From NCBI GenBank assembly GCA_001302245.1, contig LGYU01000020.1, positions 1 to 64,000 on the forward strand: a stretch of 64,000 nucleotides of DNA, in the 5' to 3' direction. This document shows, in pieces, positions 8,905 through 17,575 of this stretch. This DNA comes from Chitinophagaceae bacterium PMP191F. GTDB lineage: Bacteria; Bacteroidota; Bacteroidia; Chitinophagales; Chitinophagaceae. Both the position numbers and the translations under genes were made by a program. Below the pieces are notes generated by a model that saw only the letters and a list, made by a program, of their open reading frames with translations, did no database searches and was not told the origin of the DNA. The stretch's first letter is position 1. Each line of letters begins with the position of its first letter.

Positions 8905-9483
8905 ATGGCACGTCCGGTTCAATATAATATTTACGGTAAAACTGATGTAAAACTGGTAAAAGAAGGTCCTGAAGGCTATATAGGCGAGGGATTTTTTACC
9001 ACATCATTAGACAAAGTAGTGGGATTGGCGAGAAAGAATTCGCTGTGGCCATTGCCTTTTGCTACCTCCTGCTGTGGTATTGAATTCATGGCTACCATGG
9101 CATCTACGTACGATCTTTCACGTTTTGGTTCAGAACGTGTAGGTTTTTCTCCCCGCCAGTGCGATCTGCTGATGGTAATGGGTACCATTGCCAAAAAGAT
9201 GGGCCCTGTAGTAAAACAGGTATACCTGCAGATGGCCGAACCCCGTTGGGTAATGGCTGTAGGAGCCTGCGCATCCAGCGGTGGTATTTTCGATACTTAC
9301 AGTGTACTGCAGGGGATTGACCAGATCGTTCCGGTAGATGTATATGTGCCTGGTTGCCCGCCGCGCCCTGAAGCGATCATTGATGGCCTGCTGCGTATAC
9401 AGGACCTGGTAGGAAAAGAAAGCCTGCGGAGAAGGACAGGAGAAAGATATAAGGAATTGTTAGGTAGTTACGGAATTCAATAA
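8905..9483 (+). CDS. nuoB: NADH-quinone oxidoreductase subunit B
   Basis: This 192-residue peripheral-arm subunit of complex I binds the terminal 4Fe-4S cluster N2, which passes electrons to quinone. The cluster ligands are visible in TSCCGIEFMA (paired cysteines), GACASSGG and PGCPPRPEA. Length is normal. It lies after nuoA across a repeat-filled 139-bp gap. Confidence 0.97.
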   Translation: MARPVQYNIYGKTDVKLVKEGPEGYIGEGFFTTSLDKVVGLARKNSLWPLPFATSCCGIEFMATMASTYDLSRFGSERVGFSPRQCDLLMVMGTIAKKMGPVVKQVYLQMAEPRWVMAVGACASSGGIFDTYSVLQGIDQIVPVDVYVPGCPPRPEAIIDGLLRIQDLVGKESLRRRTGERYKELLGSYGIQ

Positions 9484-9573
9484 ACTAATTTGAAAATTTG
9501 AGAATGAGCCAATTTGAAAAAAGGCTCATAACAAACAGTTGAATTTTCAAATTGATCAATTTTTACATTGAAG
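9484..9573. repeat. Paired intergenic repeat (nuoB-nuoC gap)
   Basis: Forward words aatttgaaaatttgagaatg and caatttgaaaaaaggctc (9487-9527) are followed by the complementary block gaattttcaaattgatcaat (9541-9560). The arms could base-pair in RNA. Confidence 0.7.
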
Positions 9574-10080
9574 ATGGCTTTAACCAACGAATACATTCAG
9601 CAACGGCTTATCGCTAAGTTTGGCGAACAGGTTAGCAATTTTGCAGAGCCGTATGGTATGCTCACTTTTGAAGTACCCAAAGAACTGAATCTGAAAGTGC
9701 TGCAGTTCCTGTATGATGATGAGGAACTGAAATTCCGTTTTATGACCGATCTGCAGGCAGTACATTATCCTGATAATGCAGGACGTGAACTGGCTGTTGT
9801 ATACCACATGCACAACCTGGTTGACAATGTACGTATCCGTTTCAAGGTATTCACCAGCATAGCGCAACCCGATGTATTCAGTGCTACCGCGCTGTTTTCA
9901 GCAGCCAACTGGATGGAGCGTGAAACATACGATTTCTTTGGTGTGAACTTCGTTGGTCATCCCAACCTGAAACGTATCCTGAACGTGGATGAGATGGATT
10001 ACTTCCCTATGCGGAAAGAGTTTCCGCTGGAAGACCAGACCCGTATTGATAAAGATGATGAAATGTTTGGCAGGGGCTGA
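9574..10080 (+). CDS. nuoC: NADH-quinone oxidoreductase subunit C
   Basis: This 168-residue peripheral-arm subunit corresponds to the 30-kDa subunit and is separate from NuoD here. The signature ERETYDFFGVNFVGHPNLKRI is followed by FPMRKEFPLEDQTR near the C-terminus. An in-frame TTG two codons upstream (9568) is less likely than the ATG at 9574. The protein is structural and has no cofactor. Confidence 0.95.
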   Translation: MALTNEYIQQRLIAKFGEQVSNFAEPYGMLTFEVPKELNLKVLQFLYDDEELKFRFMTDLQAVHYPDNAGRELAVVYHMHNLVDNVRIRFKVFTSIAQPDVFSATALFSAANWMERETYDFFGVNFVGHPNLKRILNVDEMDYFPMRKEFPLEDQTRIDKDDEMFGRG

Positions 10081-10206
10081 TCTTTCTGGTATGCCCATGT
10101 GCGATTGATAATGTGCGAATGATCCAAAGCATAGGTGAGCGATAAAATGGAATTTTCATTCACTTCTCACCATTGACTATTCACTAATAAAACTAATAAG
10201 ACAGCA
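10081..10206. repeat. Paired intergenic repeat (nuoC-nuoD gap)
   Basis: Words of the aatgtgcgaatg type (catgtgcgattgataatgtg, 10097-10116) follow nuoC. A block of a different family in reverse orientation, ttcacttctcaccattgact and attcactaat, precedes nuoD. The two halves are not complementary to each other but keep the forward-then-reverse polarity. Confidence 0.6.
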
Positions 10207-11442
10207 ATGTCTGACGTAATACAACACCAGCATATTAAGTTACCGGAAGGTTCTATTGAGAAGCAAACCACTACGCTGAACTTAGGACCCACGCACCCGG
10301 CTACACACGGCGTGTTCCAGAATATCCTGGAGCTGGATGGCGAACGTATCATTTCTGCAGAACAAACTGTAGGGTACATCCATCGCGCTTTTGAAAAACT
10401 GGCCGAAAGAAGACCCCTGTACCAGATCACTCCTCTTACCGACAGGTTGAACTACTGTTCGTCACCCATCAACAACATGGGCTGGCACATAACCTGCGAA
10501 AAGCTGATGGGTATACAAACACCTAAGCGTGTTGATTACCTGCGTATCATTATTATGGAGCTGGCACGTATTGCCGACCACCTGATCTGTAACTCCATTG
10601 TGGGTGTGGATAGTGGTGCATATACCGGTTTCCTGTATGTAATGCAATACCGTGAGTTGATCTACGAGATTTATGAAGAGATCTGCGGTTCACGTCTTAC
10701 TACCAATATTGGCCGTATCGGTGGCTTTGAAAGAAACTTCAATGCTACAGCCTTCAATAAACTGGAGAAATTTCTTGCTGAATATCCTGCAGTACTGAAA
10801 GAGTTTGAAAACCTGTTCACCCGCAACCGCATTTTCATGGAGCGCACCATTGGTGCAGGTCCTATTAGTGCAGAGCGCGCCTTGAACTATGGTTTTACAG
10901 GTCCTAACCTGCGTGCAGCCGGTGTAGACTACGATGTTCGCGTGCACACACCTTATTGCAGTTACGAAGATTTTGAATTTGAAGTACCGGTTGGTACTAC
11001 CGGCGATTGCTATGATCGTTTCCTGGTACGTAACGAGGAAATGTGGCAGTCACTGCGCATTATAGAACAGGCTTACCGCAAAGTGCAGGAATTTAAAGGC
11101 GCAGATGCCGAAGTGTACCACGCCAATGTTCCAGAGTACTATCTGCCTAAGAAAGAGGATGTATATACCAAAATGGAAGCGCTGATCTGGCACTTCAAGA
11201 TCATCATGGGTGAAACAAAAATCCCTGCCGGTGAGATATATCAGGCAGTAGAAGGTGCAAATGGAGAGCTGGGCTTTTACCTGATCAGCGATGGCGGACG
11301 TACACCGTATCGCCTGCATTTCCGTCGTCCTTGTTTTATTTATTACCAGGCATACGAGGAACTGACTAAAAATGCCATGCTCAGTGATGCTGTTATTGTA
11401 ATGAGTAGTCTGAACCTGATTGCAGGGGAGTTGGATGCTTAA
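10207..11442 (+). CDS. nuoD: NADH-quinone oxidoreductase subunit D
   Basis: This 411-residue 49-kDa subunit of complex I forms the quinone pocket with NuoB. Family landmarks include LGPTHPATHGVFQ near residue 28, the GYIHRAFEKLAERR segment, INSPI-like SSPINNMGWH, GGFERNF, and the C-terminal DPVMGEVDR-equivalent that here reads SSLNLIAGELDA. It is not fused to NuoC. Confidence 0.97.
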   Translation: MSDVIQHQHIKLPEGSIEKQTTTLNLGPTHPATHGVFQNILELDGERIISAEQTVGYIHRAFEKLAERRPLYQITPLTDRLNYCSSPINNMGWHITCEKLMGIQTPKRVDYLRIIIMELARIADHLICNSIVGVDSGAYTGFLYVMQYRELIYEIYEEICGSRLTTNIGRIGGFERNFNATAFNKLEKFLAEYPAVLKEFENLFTRNRIFMERTIGAGPISAERALNYGFTGPNLRAAGVDYDVRVHTPYCSYEDFEFEVPVGTTGDCYDRFLVRNEEMWQSLRIIEQAYRKVQEFKGADAEVYHANVPEYYLPKKEDVYTKMEALIWHFKIIMGETKIPAGEIYQAVEGANGELGFYLISDGGRTPYRLHFRRPCFIYYQAYEELTKNAMLSDAVIVMSSLNLIAGELDA

Positions 11443-11602
11443 ATGAATTTGAAAATCTGGAAATGAGGTGATTTGAACATACCTCCTTTCAGGTTTTCAA
11501 TGCTATAAAAGAAGCTGGTTTGAAAAATTGAGAATAAATGGCACCGGAAATTGAACGGCCTTTATTTTAAAATTTTCAGATTCACAAATTTTCAAATTGT
11601 AT
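11443..11602. repeat. Paired intergenic repeat (nuoD-nuoE gap)
   Basis: Forward words aatttgaaaatctggaaatg (11445-11464) and gtttgaaaaattgagaataa are followed by the reverse block aaaattttcagattcacaaa and ttttcaaattg ending at 11599. The same families occupy other nuo gaps. Confidence 0.7.
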
Positions 11603-12103
11603 ATGGTTAAATTTTCTGACGAAAAACTGGCTAAGGTAAACGAGATTATCGCCCGATACCCACAGGGTAAACAGAAAAGTGCCCTGATACCGGTATTGCA
11701 CCTGGCCCAACAGGAATTTGGCGGCTGGCTGAGTGCTGACGTGATGGATTATGTAGCCTCCCTGTTGCAACTGGAGCCTATCGAGGTGTATGAAGTGGCA
11801 ACATTTTACTCCATGTACAACCTGAAACCTGTTGGCAAATTCATGTTTGAAGTATGCCAGACTGGTCCCTGCATGTTACGCGGAAGCGACGACATTATTA
11901 AATATATAGGTGAGAAACTGGGTATCAAACCCGGTGAAACCACCACTGATGGTATGTTCACGTTAAAAACTGTAGAGTGCTTAGGAGCCTGTGGTTATGC
12001 CCCCATGATGCAGTTAGGTAAATTTTACAAAGAGCATCTTACCCGTGAGAAAGTAGATCAGATCATTGACGAATGCCGTAGAAATGCCCAGGCTTTGAAT
12101 TAG
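11603..12103 (+). CDS. nuoE: NADH-quinone oxidoreductase subunit E
   Basis: This 166-residue thioredoxin-fold subunit binds a 2Fe-2S cluster (N1a) in the NADH-oxidising module. The four ligands are seen in CQTGPC and CLGACG. The ATG at 11603 is preferred over an in-frame TTG two codons earlier. The gene is normally followed directly by nuoF; here a lipoprotein gene intervenes. Confidence 0.96.
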   Translation: MVKFSDEKLAKVNEIIARYPQGKQKSALIPVLHLAQQEFGGWLSADVMDYVASLLQLEPIEVYEVATFYSMYNLKPVGKFMFEVCQTGPCMLRGSDDIIKYIGEKLGIKPGETTTDGMFTLKTVECLGACGYAPMMQLGKFYKEHLTREKVDQIIDECRRNAQALN

Positions 12104-12127
12104 TCATTTACTGATTAATCATCGCTT

Positions 12128-12577
12128 ATGAAATACACAACAATCGGTTCTTTGATGTTAATGTTATGGCTGGTGTCAGCCTGTAATGATGCACCGGATA
12201 CCAATACCACTACCAGGGTGAATGACAGTACCGGTACCAACAGAACAGCAGATTCAGCCATGAAAACACCGGCAGCACCTATGGTACTGGCGGTATATTC
12301 CGGCAAATTACCCTGTGCAGATTGTATGGAGATTGCTGTAACACTTGACCTGTTCAGTGATTCATCCTTCAGAAAAACTAATGTGTACATGGGGAAATCG
12401 GCTCAACAGGTCAGCGACACGGGTAAATGGATGCTGCATGGCGATACCTTGCACCTGGCAGGCAGCGAATCAGTACGGTACATCAAAAATGATTCCGGGC
12501 TGGTGCAGTTGGATCAGAGTGGCAAACGCATTACCGGTAAACTGGCAGGTAAATACGTATTGAAAAGAACAAATTAA
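12128..12577 (+). CDS. NlpE-like lipoprotein inserted in the nuo operon
   Basis: This 149-residue protein has a lipoprotein signal with the Cys at residue 19 (LVSACND). A Thr/Asn/Asp-rich linker leads to a domain beginning YSGKLPCADC (CxxC at residues 63 and 66) and ending GKYVLKRTN. This pattern matches the N-terminal domain of the copper-resistance/surface-sensing lipoprotein NlpE (copper homeostasis, envelope stress) and related short forms. It begins 24 bp after nuoE and is in the same direction, so it must be co-transcribed with complex I unless it has its own promoter. It is not a known complex I subunit. The CxxC could bind metal or be redox-active. Confidence 0.8.
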   Translation: MKYTTIGSLMLMLWLVSACNDAPDTNTTTRVNDSTGTNRTADSAMKTPAAPMVLAVYSGKLPCADCMEIAVTLDLFSDSSFRKTNVYMGKSAQQVSDTGKWMLHGDTLHLAGSESVRYIKNDSGLVQLDQSGKRITGKLAGKYVLKRTN

Positions 12578-12673
12578 TATAATGTGCTAATGAGCTAGTT
12601 TGAAAATTTGAAAATGCCTCCGGCAACGGTATTCATTCTCAGATTTTCAAATTCTCAAATTCTCAAATTAATC
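12578..12673. repeat. Paired intergenic repeat before nuoF
   Basis: A forward block gtttgaaaatttgaaaatgc (12599-12618) faces a reverse block attctcagattttcaaattc and tcaaattctcaaatta (12633-12671). A long imperfect hairpin is possible. Confidence 0.7.
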
Positions 12674-14035
12674 ATGGGTAGGAAAGTATTATTAGACAAG
12701 GCGCATATTGAAGGCATACGCTATTACGACGTATATCGCAGTAATGGCGGTTATTCAGCGGCTGAAAAAGCGTTGAAAATGTCTCCTGACCAGGTTACCG
12801 AAGAAGTGAAAAAAAGCGGTTTACGTGGTCGTGGTGGAGCCGGGTTTCCAACCGGTATGAAATGGAGCTTTCTGGCAAAACCTGAAGGTGTTCCCCGCTA
12901 TCTTGTATGCAATGCTGATGAATCAGAGCCCGGTACTTTTAAAGACCGCTACCTGATGGAATTTATACCACACCTGCTGGTAGAAGGCCTGCTTATTTCC
13001 TCCTATGCATTGGGATCTAATAAAACGTTCATTTACATCCGTGGCGAATATGCATGGGTGGTAGATATACTTGAACAGGCTATTGCCGAAGCCAGGAACA
13101 ATGGCTGGCTGGGTGAAAATATCCAGGGCACTGGCTTTAATTGTGAAATCTATGTACAGCGTGGTGCTGGTGCTTATATCTGTGGTGAAGAAACCGCATT
13201 GATAGAAAGTCTGGAAGGAAAAAGAGGTAACCCGCGTATCAAACCTCCGTTCCCTGCTGTAAAAGGTTTGTGGGATTGTCCTACGGTGGTGAATAATGTG
13301 GAAACACTGGCTGCTGTAGTACCTATCATTAACCTGGGTGGTGACGAGTATGTGAAAATCGGTGTAGGTAAATCAACCGGTACCAAACTGATCTCTGCCT
13401 GTGGTAACATCAACAAACCAGGTGTGTACGAGATCGACATGACCTGCTCTGTAGAAGAATTTATTTACAGCGATGAATATTGTGGTGGTATTCCCAATGG
13501 AAAAAGGCTCAAGGCCTGTATCCCGGGAGGATCATCAGTACCCATTCTGCCAGCCAACCTGCTGCTGAAAACAGCAAAAGGTGAAACCCGTATGATGACC
13601 TATGAAAGTTTATCAGACGGCGGTTTTGCAACCGGCTCAATGATGGGATCCGGCGGTTTCATTGTGCTGGATGAAGACCAGTGCGTGGTACGTCATACAT
13701 TAACACTGGCGCGTTTTTATCGTCATGAAAGCTGCGGACAATGTTCTCCTTGTCGTGAAGGAACAGGTTGGATGGAGAAGATCCTGAAGAATATCGAGTA
13801 CGGAAAAGGAAAGATGAGTGACATTGATCTGTTGTGGGATATACAGCGCAAGATTGAAGGCAATACCATTTGTCCGCTGGGTGATGCGGCAGCATGGCCG
13901 GTAGCGGCAGCTATCCGTCATTTCCGAGATGAGTTTGAATGGCATGTGCGCAACCCCGAAGAAAGCCAGCACAGGAATTTTGGATTAGCACATTACGCAG
14001 ATCCAAGACCACTGCCAGAGGCTGTACCTGCTTAA
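12674..14035 (+). CDS. nuoF: NADH-quinone oxidoreductase subunit F
   Basis: This 453-residue subunit carries the NADH site, FMN and one 4Fe-4S cluster (N3) and oxidises NADH. Visible motifs are GLRGRGGAGFPTGMKWSF (FMN/NADH glycine-rich loop), CNADESEPGTFKDR, GAGAYICGEETALIESLEG, and the cluster ligands SCGQCSPCREGTGW with a downstream CPLGDAAAW. The ATG at 12674 gives the normal N-terminus (MGRKVLLDKAHIEG); an upstream in-frame TTG lies inside the repeat. Confidence 0.97.
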   Translation: MGRKVLLDKAHIEGIRYYDVYRSNGGYSAAEKALKMSPDQVTEEVKKSGLRGRGGAGFPTGMKWSFLAKPEGVPRYLVCNADESEPGTFKDRYLMEFIPHLLVEGLLISSYALGSNKTFIYIRGEYAWVVDILEQAIAEARNNGWLGENIQGTGFNCEIYVQRGAGAYICGEETALIESLEGKRGNPRIKPPFPAVKGLWDCPTVVNNVETLAAVVPIINLGGDEYVKIGVGKSTGTKLISACGNINKPGVYEIDMTCSVEEFIYSDEYCGGIPNGKRLKACIPGGSSVPILPANLLLKTAKGETRMMTYESLSDGGFATGSMMGSGGFIVLDEDQCVVRHTLTLARFYRHESCGQCSPCREGTGWMEKILKNIEYGKGKMSDIDLLWDIQRKIEGNTICPLGDAAAWPVAAAIRHFRDEFEWHVRNPEESQHRNFGLAHYADPRPLPEAVPA

Positions 14036-14104
14036 TAATATATCACGCAAAGACGCCGATATAGGTTTGCGACATTGCGGCTTTGCGAGCAATAAATATG
14101 TACA
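14036..14104. repeat. cgcaaagacgc-type inverted repeat (nuoF-nuoG gap)
   Basis: The gap reads cacgcaaagacgccgatata then tttgcgacattgcggctttg cgagc, an imperfect palindrome around cgcaaag/ctttgcg. Elements of this kind are seen between genes in many Bacteroidota genomes. Confidence 0.6.
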
Positions 14105-15187
14105 ATGGCTGAAGAAAAGAAACTTTTTAAGGTAACCATAGATAACATTACCATTGAGGTAGAGCCCGGCACCAGCATATTGAATGCTGCCCGCAAAATA
14201 GGTGGCGATGTAGCTCCTCCGGCTATGTGTTATTACAGCAAACTGAAAGGCAGCGGCGGTAAATGCCGTACCTGCCTGGTAGAAGTTGCTGCTGGCTCTA
14301 CAGCCGATCCGCGTCCCATGCCCAAATTGGTAGCCAGTTGTCGTACCAACGTAATGGATGGCATGGTGGTAAAAAATATTACCAGCAATCGCGTTATCGA
14401 CGCGCGTAATGGCGTGGTGGAGTTCCTGCTGCTGAACCATCCGCTGGATTGCCCCATTTGCGATCAGGCTGGTGAATGTCATCTGCAGGACCTTAGCTAT
14501 GAGCATGGAAAAGAAGGTACACGCTATGAATTTGGTCGTCGTACGTTTGAAAAACATGACCTGGGGCCTTATATCCAGCTTCACATGACGCGTTGTATCT
14601 TATGTTACCGTTGTGTATTCACGGCCGATCAGCTTACTGAAAAGCGTGTGCATGGTGTATTGGATCGTGGTGATCATGCTGAGATTGCAACTTATATAGA
14701 GAAAGCACTGGACAACGATTTTATTGGTAATGTTATTGACGTATGTCCTGTAGGTGCACTGACCGATAAAACATTTCGTTTCAAAAACCGTGTATGGTTC
14801 CTGAAACCTGTAGATGCACATTGTAACTGTTCAAAATGTAAAGGAAAAGTTACCCTGTGGTATCGTGGTGATGAAGTGTTCCGTGTTACAGCACGCAAAG
14901 ATGAGTGGGGTGAAGTGGAAGACTGGATCTGTAACGAATGCCGCTTTGAAAGAAAGAAAACAAGCGACTGGGTAATAGAAGGCCCTACTCAGATCAGTCG
15001 TCATTCTGTGATCTCACAGGGCCACTATGTAGGACTGCAGAAACCAAAAGAAACATTGCCGGAAGTAATGGGTGGAAGACAACCGCGCCTGCTGATGGAT
15101 ATTCATAGCGTAAGTGAAGTGAACAGACCGGAAATTGACCTGTCGCAGATACCGGGCCCGGCACATTCGGATGATTTTAAGAAATAA
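14105..15187 (+). CDS. nuoG: NADH-quinone oxidoreductase subunit G (short form)
   Basis: This 360-residue Fe-S subunit of the peripheral arm has the 2Fe-2S domain (CYYSKLKGSGGKCRTC), the His/Cys cluster motif CPICDQAGECHLQD, and a 4Fe-4S set TRCILCYRC with a later CPVGALT. A further cysteine group (HCNCSKC, CNEC) follows. The large C-terminal molybdopterin-oxidoreductase-like domain of the E. coli protein is absent, which is usual for this phylum rather than a truncation. Position and spacing within nuo support the call. Confidence 0.95.
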   Translation: MAEEKKLFKVTIDNITIEVEPGTSILNAARKIGGDVAPPAMCYYSKLKGSGGKCRTCLVEVAAGSTADPRPMPKLVASCRTNVMDGMVVKNITSNRVIDARNGVVEFLLLNHPLDCPICDQAGECHLQDLSYEHGKEGTRYEFGRRTFEKHDLGPYIQLHMTRCILCYRCVFTADQLTEKRVHGVLDRGDHAEIATYIEKALDNDFIGNVIDVCPVGALTDKTFRFKNRVWFLKPVDAHCNCSKCKGKVTLWYRGDEVFRVTARKDEWGEVEDWICNECRFERKKTSDWVIEGPTQISRHSVISQGHYVGLQKPKETLPEVMGGRQPRLLMDIHSVSEVNRPEIDLSQIPGPAHSDDFKK

Positions 15188-15332
15188 TGATAGTGAATAG
15201 TAAGTGGTGAATGGAGAGTGTGATTAATGATCGCAAACTGAATTAAGAAGTTGATAGTAGTGAATGTTGAACTGGCAGGTGGTCACCACCAACCAATTAT
15301 CACTCACGAATAAGACTACATAAAACATAGAG
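15188..15332. repeat. Paired intergenic repeat (nuoG-nuoH gap)
   Basis: Forward words gatagtgaatagtaagtggt gaatggagagtg lie after nuoG and the reverse-type ccaattatcactcacgaata lies before nuoH. They belong to the 'agtgaatagtgaatgg' word family also seen before nuoD and near 3290. Confidence 0.6.
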
Positions 15333-16394
15333 ATGTATTCCACATTGTTAGCATTTGACTGGTTTTTACTGATCGAGAAATTAGTGCTCATCGTTGGTAT
15401 CGTGTCTGTATCGCTGATAATTGCGATGTACGAAACCTATGCGGAGCGTAAGGTAGCTGCATATATTCAGGATCGCCGTGGTCCTAACCGCGCGGGTCCT
15501 TTTGGTTTGCTGCAGCCACTGGCAGATGGTTTGAAACTGTTCATGAAGGAAGAGATCATTCCCAATACTTCTAACCGTTTGCTGTTTATTCTCGGTCCTT
15601 GCCTGGCAATGCTTACAGCTATGATGACATCTGCGGTGATTCCCTGGGGTGGTAACCTGGAGATTGCGGGAAGAACAGTGAACCTGCAGATTGCCGACAT
15701 CAACATCGGGATACTGTTTGTATTTGGTGTAGTGAGTATGGGTGTATACGGTGTAATGATCGGTGGCTGGGCATCTAATAACAAATTTTCACTGTTGGCT
15801 GCATTGCGTGGTGCATCACAGGTAATCTCTTATGAGTTGCCCATGGGTATGTCGCTGATTGCGTTGCTGCTGGTAACCGGCTCTTTAAAAATGAGCGTGA
15901 TAGTGGGACAGCAACTGGATAGCTGGTACAATGTATTGTATCAGCCACTGGGCTTTCTCATTTTTCTGATCTGTGCGTTTGCAGAGTGTAACCGTACACC
16001 GTTTGACCTGTCTGAAGCTGAGAACGAACTGAACTTTGGTTATCACCAGGAGTATTCTTCTATGAAGCTGGGTTTTTACCTGTTTGCTGAATATATCAAC
16101 ATGTTTATCAGCAGTGTAATTATGGCAACCCTATTTTTCGGAGGGTACGATATTCCGTTTATAAATGACGCTAACCTGGCCCATAGCATTGGTGGTAACC
16201 TGACGGCATTACTGGAAGGATTATCATTGTTTATAAAAACGGGCATGTTCATTTTCCTGTTCATGTGGGTACGCTGGACCATTCCACGTTTCCGTTATGA
16301 CCAGCTGATGAACCTGGGTTGGAAAGGCCTGATTCCCTTAAGCCTTGTAAACATGGTTGTTACAGCGGCTGTGGTATTATGGTTAAAGAAGTAA
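15333..16394 (+). CDS. nuoH: NADH-quinone oxidoreductase subunit H
   Basis: This 353-residue, eight-helix membrane subunit closes the quinone tunnel of complex I. Landmarks are YETYAERKVAAYIQDRRGPN near residue 35, GPFGLLQPLADGLKLFMKE, and the acidic loop ECNRTPFDLSEAENEL with the quinone-coupling glutamates. Length is slightly above E. coli NuoH. Confidence 0.97.
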   Translation: MYSTLLAFDWFLLIEKLVLIVGIVSVSLIIAMYETYAERKVAAYIQDRRGPNRAGPFGLLQPLADGLKLFMKEEIIPNTSNRLLFILGPCLAMLTAMMTSAVIPWGGNLEIAGRTVNLQIADINIGILFVFGVVSMGVYGVMIGGWASNNKFSLLAALRGASQVISYELPMGMSLIALLLVTGSLKMSVIVGQQLDSWYNVLYQPLGFLIFLICAFAECNRTPFDLSEAENELNFGYHQEYSSMKLGFYLFAEYINMFISSVIMATLFFGGYDIPFINDANLAHSIGGNLTALLEGLSLFIKTGMFIFLFMWVRWTIPRFRYDQLMNLGWKGLIPLSLVNMVVTAAVVLWLKK

Positions 16395-16412
16395 CGGCAA
16401 GGGATAAATAAC

Positions 16413-16443
16413 TTGGTAAGATTGACTGATAAAAATATTTTTG
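16413..16443 (+). promoter_or_regulatory. Candidate internal promoter for nuoI-N
   Basis: TTG at 16413-16415, a 20-bp spacer and TATTTTTG at 16436-16443 match the Bacteroidota promoter consensus in the nuoH-nuoI gap, 38 bp before nuoI. It could boost the distal membrane-arm genes. Confidence 0.5.
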
Positions 16444-16469
16444 CGAAACTTTAAAGCTGCCTGCCCGAT

Positions 16470-16477
16470 GGAGGTGG
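16470..16477 (+). promoter_or_regulatory. Unusual strong Shine-Dalgarno before nuoI
   Basis: GGAGGTGG ends 3 nt before the nuoI ATG. Strong Shine-Dalgarno sequences are uncommon in Bacteroidota, and the neighbouring nuo genes lack one. Confidence 0.5.
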
Positions 16478-16480
16478 TAA

Positions 16481-17053
16481 ATGTTACAAGATATGCAACT
16501 ATTAACGAGCAGAGCAAAACAGGTAGACCGTAAGCCAATGACATTGGTAGAGCGGCTGTACCTGTGGAATATTGCCAAAGGCATGTTGATTACGCTCAAG
16601 CACTTTTTCAAAAAGAAGGCAACAATCAATTATCCTGAGCAAACAAGGCCTTTCAGTTCTGTATTCCGTGGTCTGCACGTGTTAAACCGCGATGAACAGG
16701 GCCGCGAACGTTGTACTGCCTGCGGTCTGTGTGCAGTAGCCTGTCCTGCAGAAGCCATTACCATGGAAGCGGCAGAACGTAAACCCGGCGAAGAGAACCT
16801 GTATCGCGAAGAAAAATATGCCGCACGCTATGAGATCAATATGCTGCGTTGCATATTCTGTGGATTGTGTGAGGAAGCCTGTCCGAAAGATGCCATCTAT
16901 TTAAGTGAAACCTTTGCTCCGGCCAACTACCAACGTAAAGGATTTATATATGGTAAACCTGATCTGTTGATACCGAACCCGGTAGATAACCCTGCTGAAT
17001 ATGAAAAAGCACTGGGCAACAGGAAAAATCAGAATAAAGAACTGGCTAACTAA
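16481..17053 (+). CDS. nuoI: NADH-quinone oxidoreductase subunit I
   Basis: This 190-residue peripheral-arm protein contains two ferredoxin-type 4Fe-4S motifs, CTACGLCAVACP and CIFCGLCEEACP, for clusters N6a and N6b that relay electrons to N2. The N-terminal amphipathic helix (about residues 20-45) anchors it to the membrane arm. The C-terminal tail is typical for the phylum. Confidence 0.96.
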   Translation: MLQDMQLLTSRAKQVDRKPMTLVERLYLWNIAKGMLITLKHFFKKKATINYPEQTRPFSSVFRGLHVLNRDEQGRERCTACGLCAVACPAEAITMEAAERKPGEENLYREEKYAARYEINMLRCIFCGLCEEACPKDAIYLSETFAPANYQRKGFIYGKPDLLIPNPVDNPAEYEKALGNRKNQNKELAN

Positions 17054-17071
17054 AACAATCAACGAGCTGTA

Positions 17072-17575
17072 ATGAGCATTTCTCAAATACTATTCTATTG
17101 TTTAAGTGCACTGGCATTGGGTAGTGCACTCATGGTGGTGATAAGCCGTAATCCCGTGTACAGCGTACTGTGGCTCATTGTTACCTTCTTTGCAATTTCC
17201 GGACACTATATATTGATGAATGCCCAGTTCCTGGGTGTTGTGAACATGATTGTATATGCCGGCGCCATCATGGTACTGTTCCTGTTTGTGATCATGCTGA
17301 TGAATCTGAATGCAGAGTCGGAACCAGTCAAAAATAAATGGATGAAACTGGCGGGTATCATCGCCGGCGGCTGTTTTATGCTGGTGATGGTAGCAGCGCT
17401 GAAAGATGCAGAGAACAAAGGTGCTGCAGTGCAACTGGTACAGGGCGATATCGGACTGATTGAGCAACTGGGTAAAGTACTGTTTACCGATTATGTAGTC
17501 CCCTTCGAGATCAGCAGTGTATTGTTCCTGAGTGCCATGGTAGGAACTGTAGTGATTGGTAAAAAGGATGATTAA
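17072..17575 (+). CDS. nuoJ: NADH-quinone oxidoreductase subunit J
   Basis: This 167-residue membrane subunit of the complex I proton-pumping arm has five hydrophobic helices. The conserved VNMIVYAGAIMVLFLFVIMLMNL segment (helix 3, with the pi-bulge region) identifies NuoJ. It lies 18 bp after nuoI. Confidence 0.95.
   Translation: MSISQILFYCLSALALGSALMVVISRNPVYSVLWLIVTFFAISGHYILMNAQFLGVVNMIVYAGAIMVLFLFVIMLMNLNAESEPVKNKWMKLAGIIAGGCFMLVMVAALKDAENKGAAVQLVQGDIGLIEQLGKVLFTDYVVPFEISSVLFLSAMVGTVVIGKKDD

Noticed and set aside
13985-14584. 199-codon minus-strand frame across nuoF/nuoG
   Set aside because: It overlaps two certain complex I genes and crosses an intergenic repeat.
14105-15187. NuoG as a truncated gene
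   Set aside because: The missing C-terminal molybdopterin-type domain is normal for this phylum and the frame ends cleanly before a repeat.
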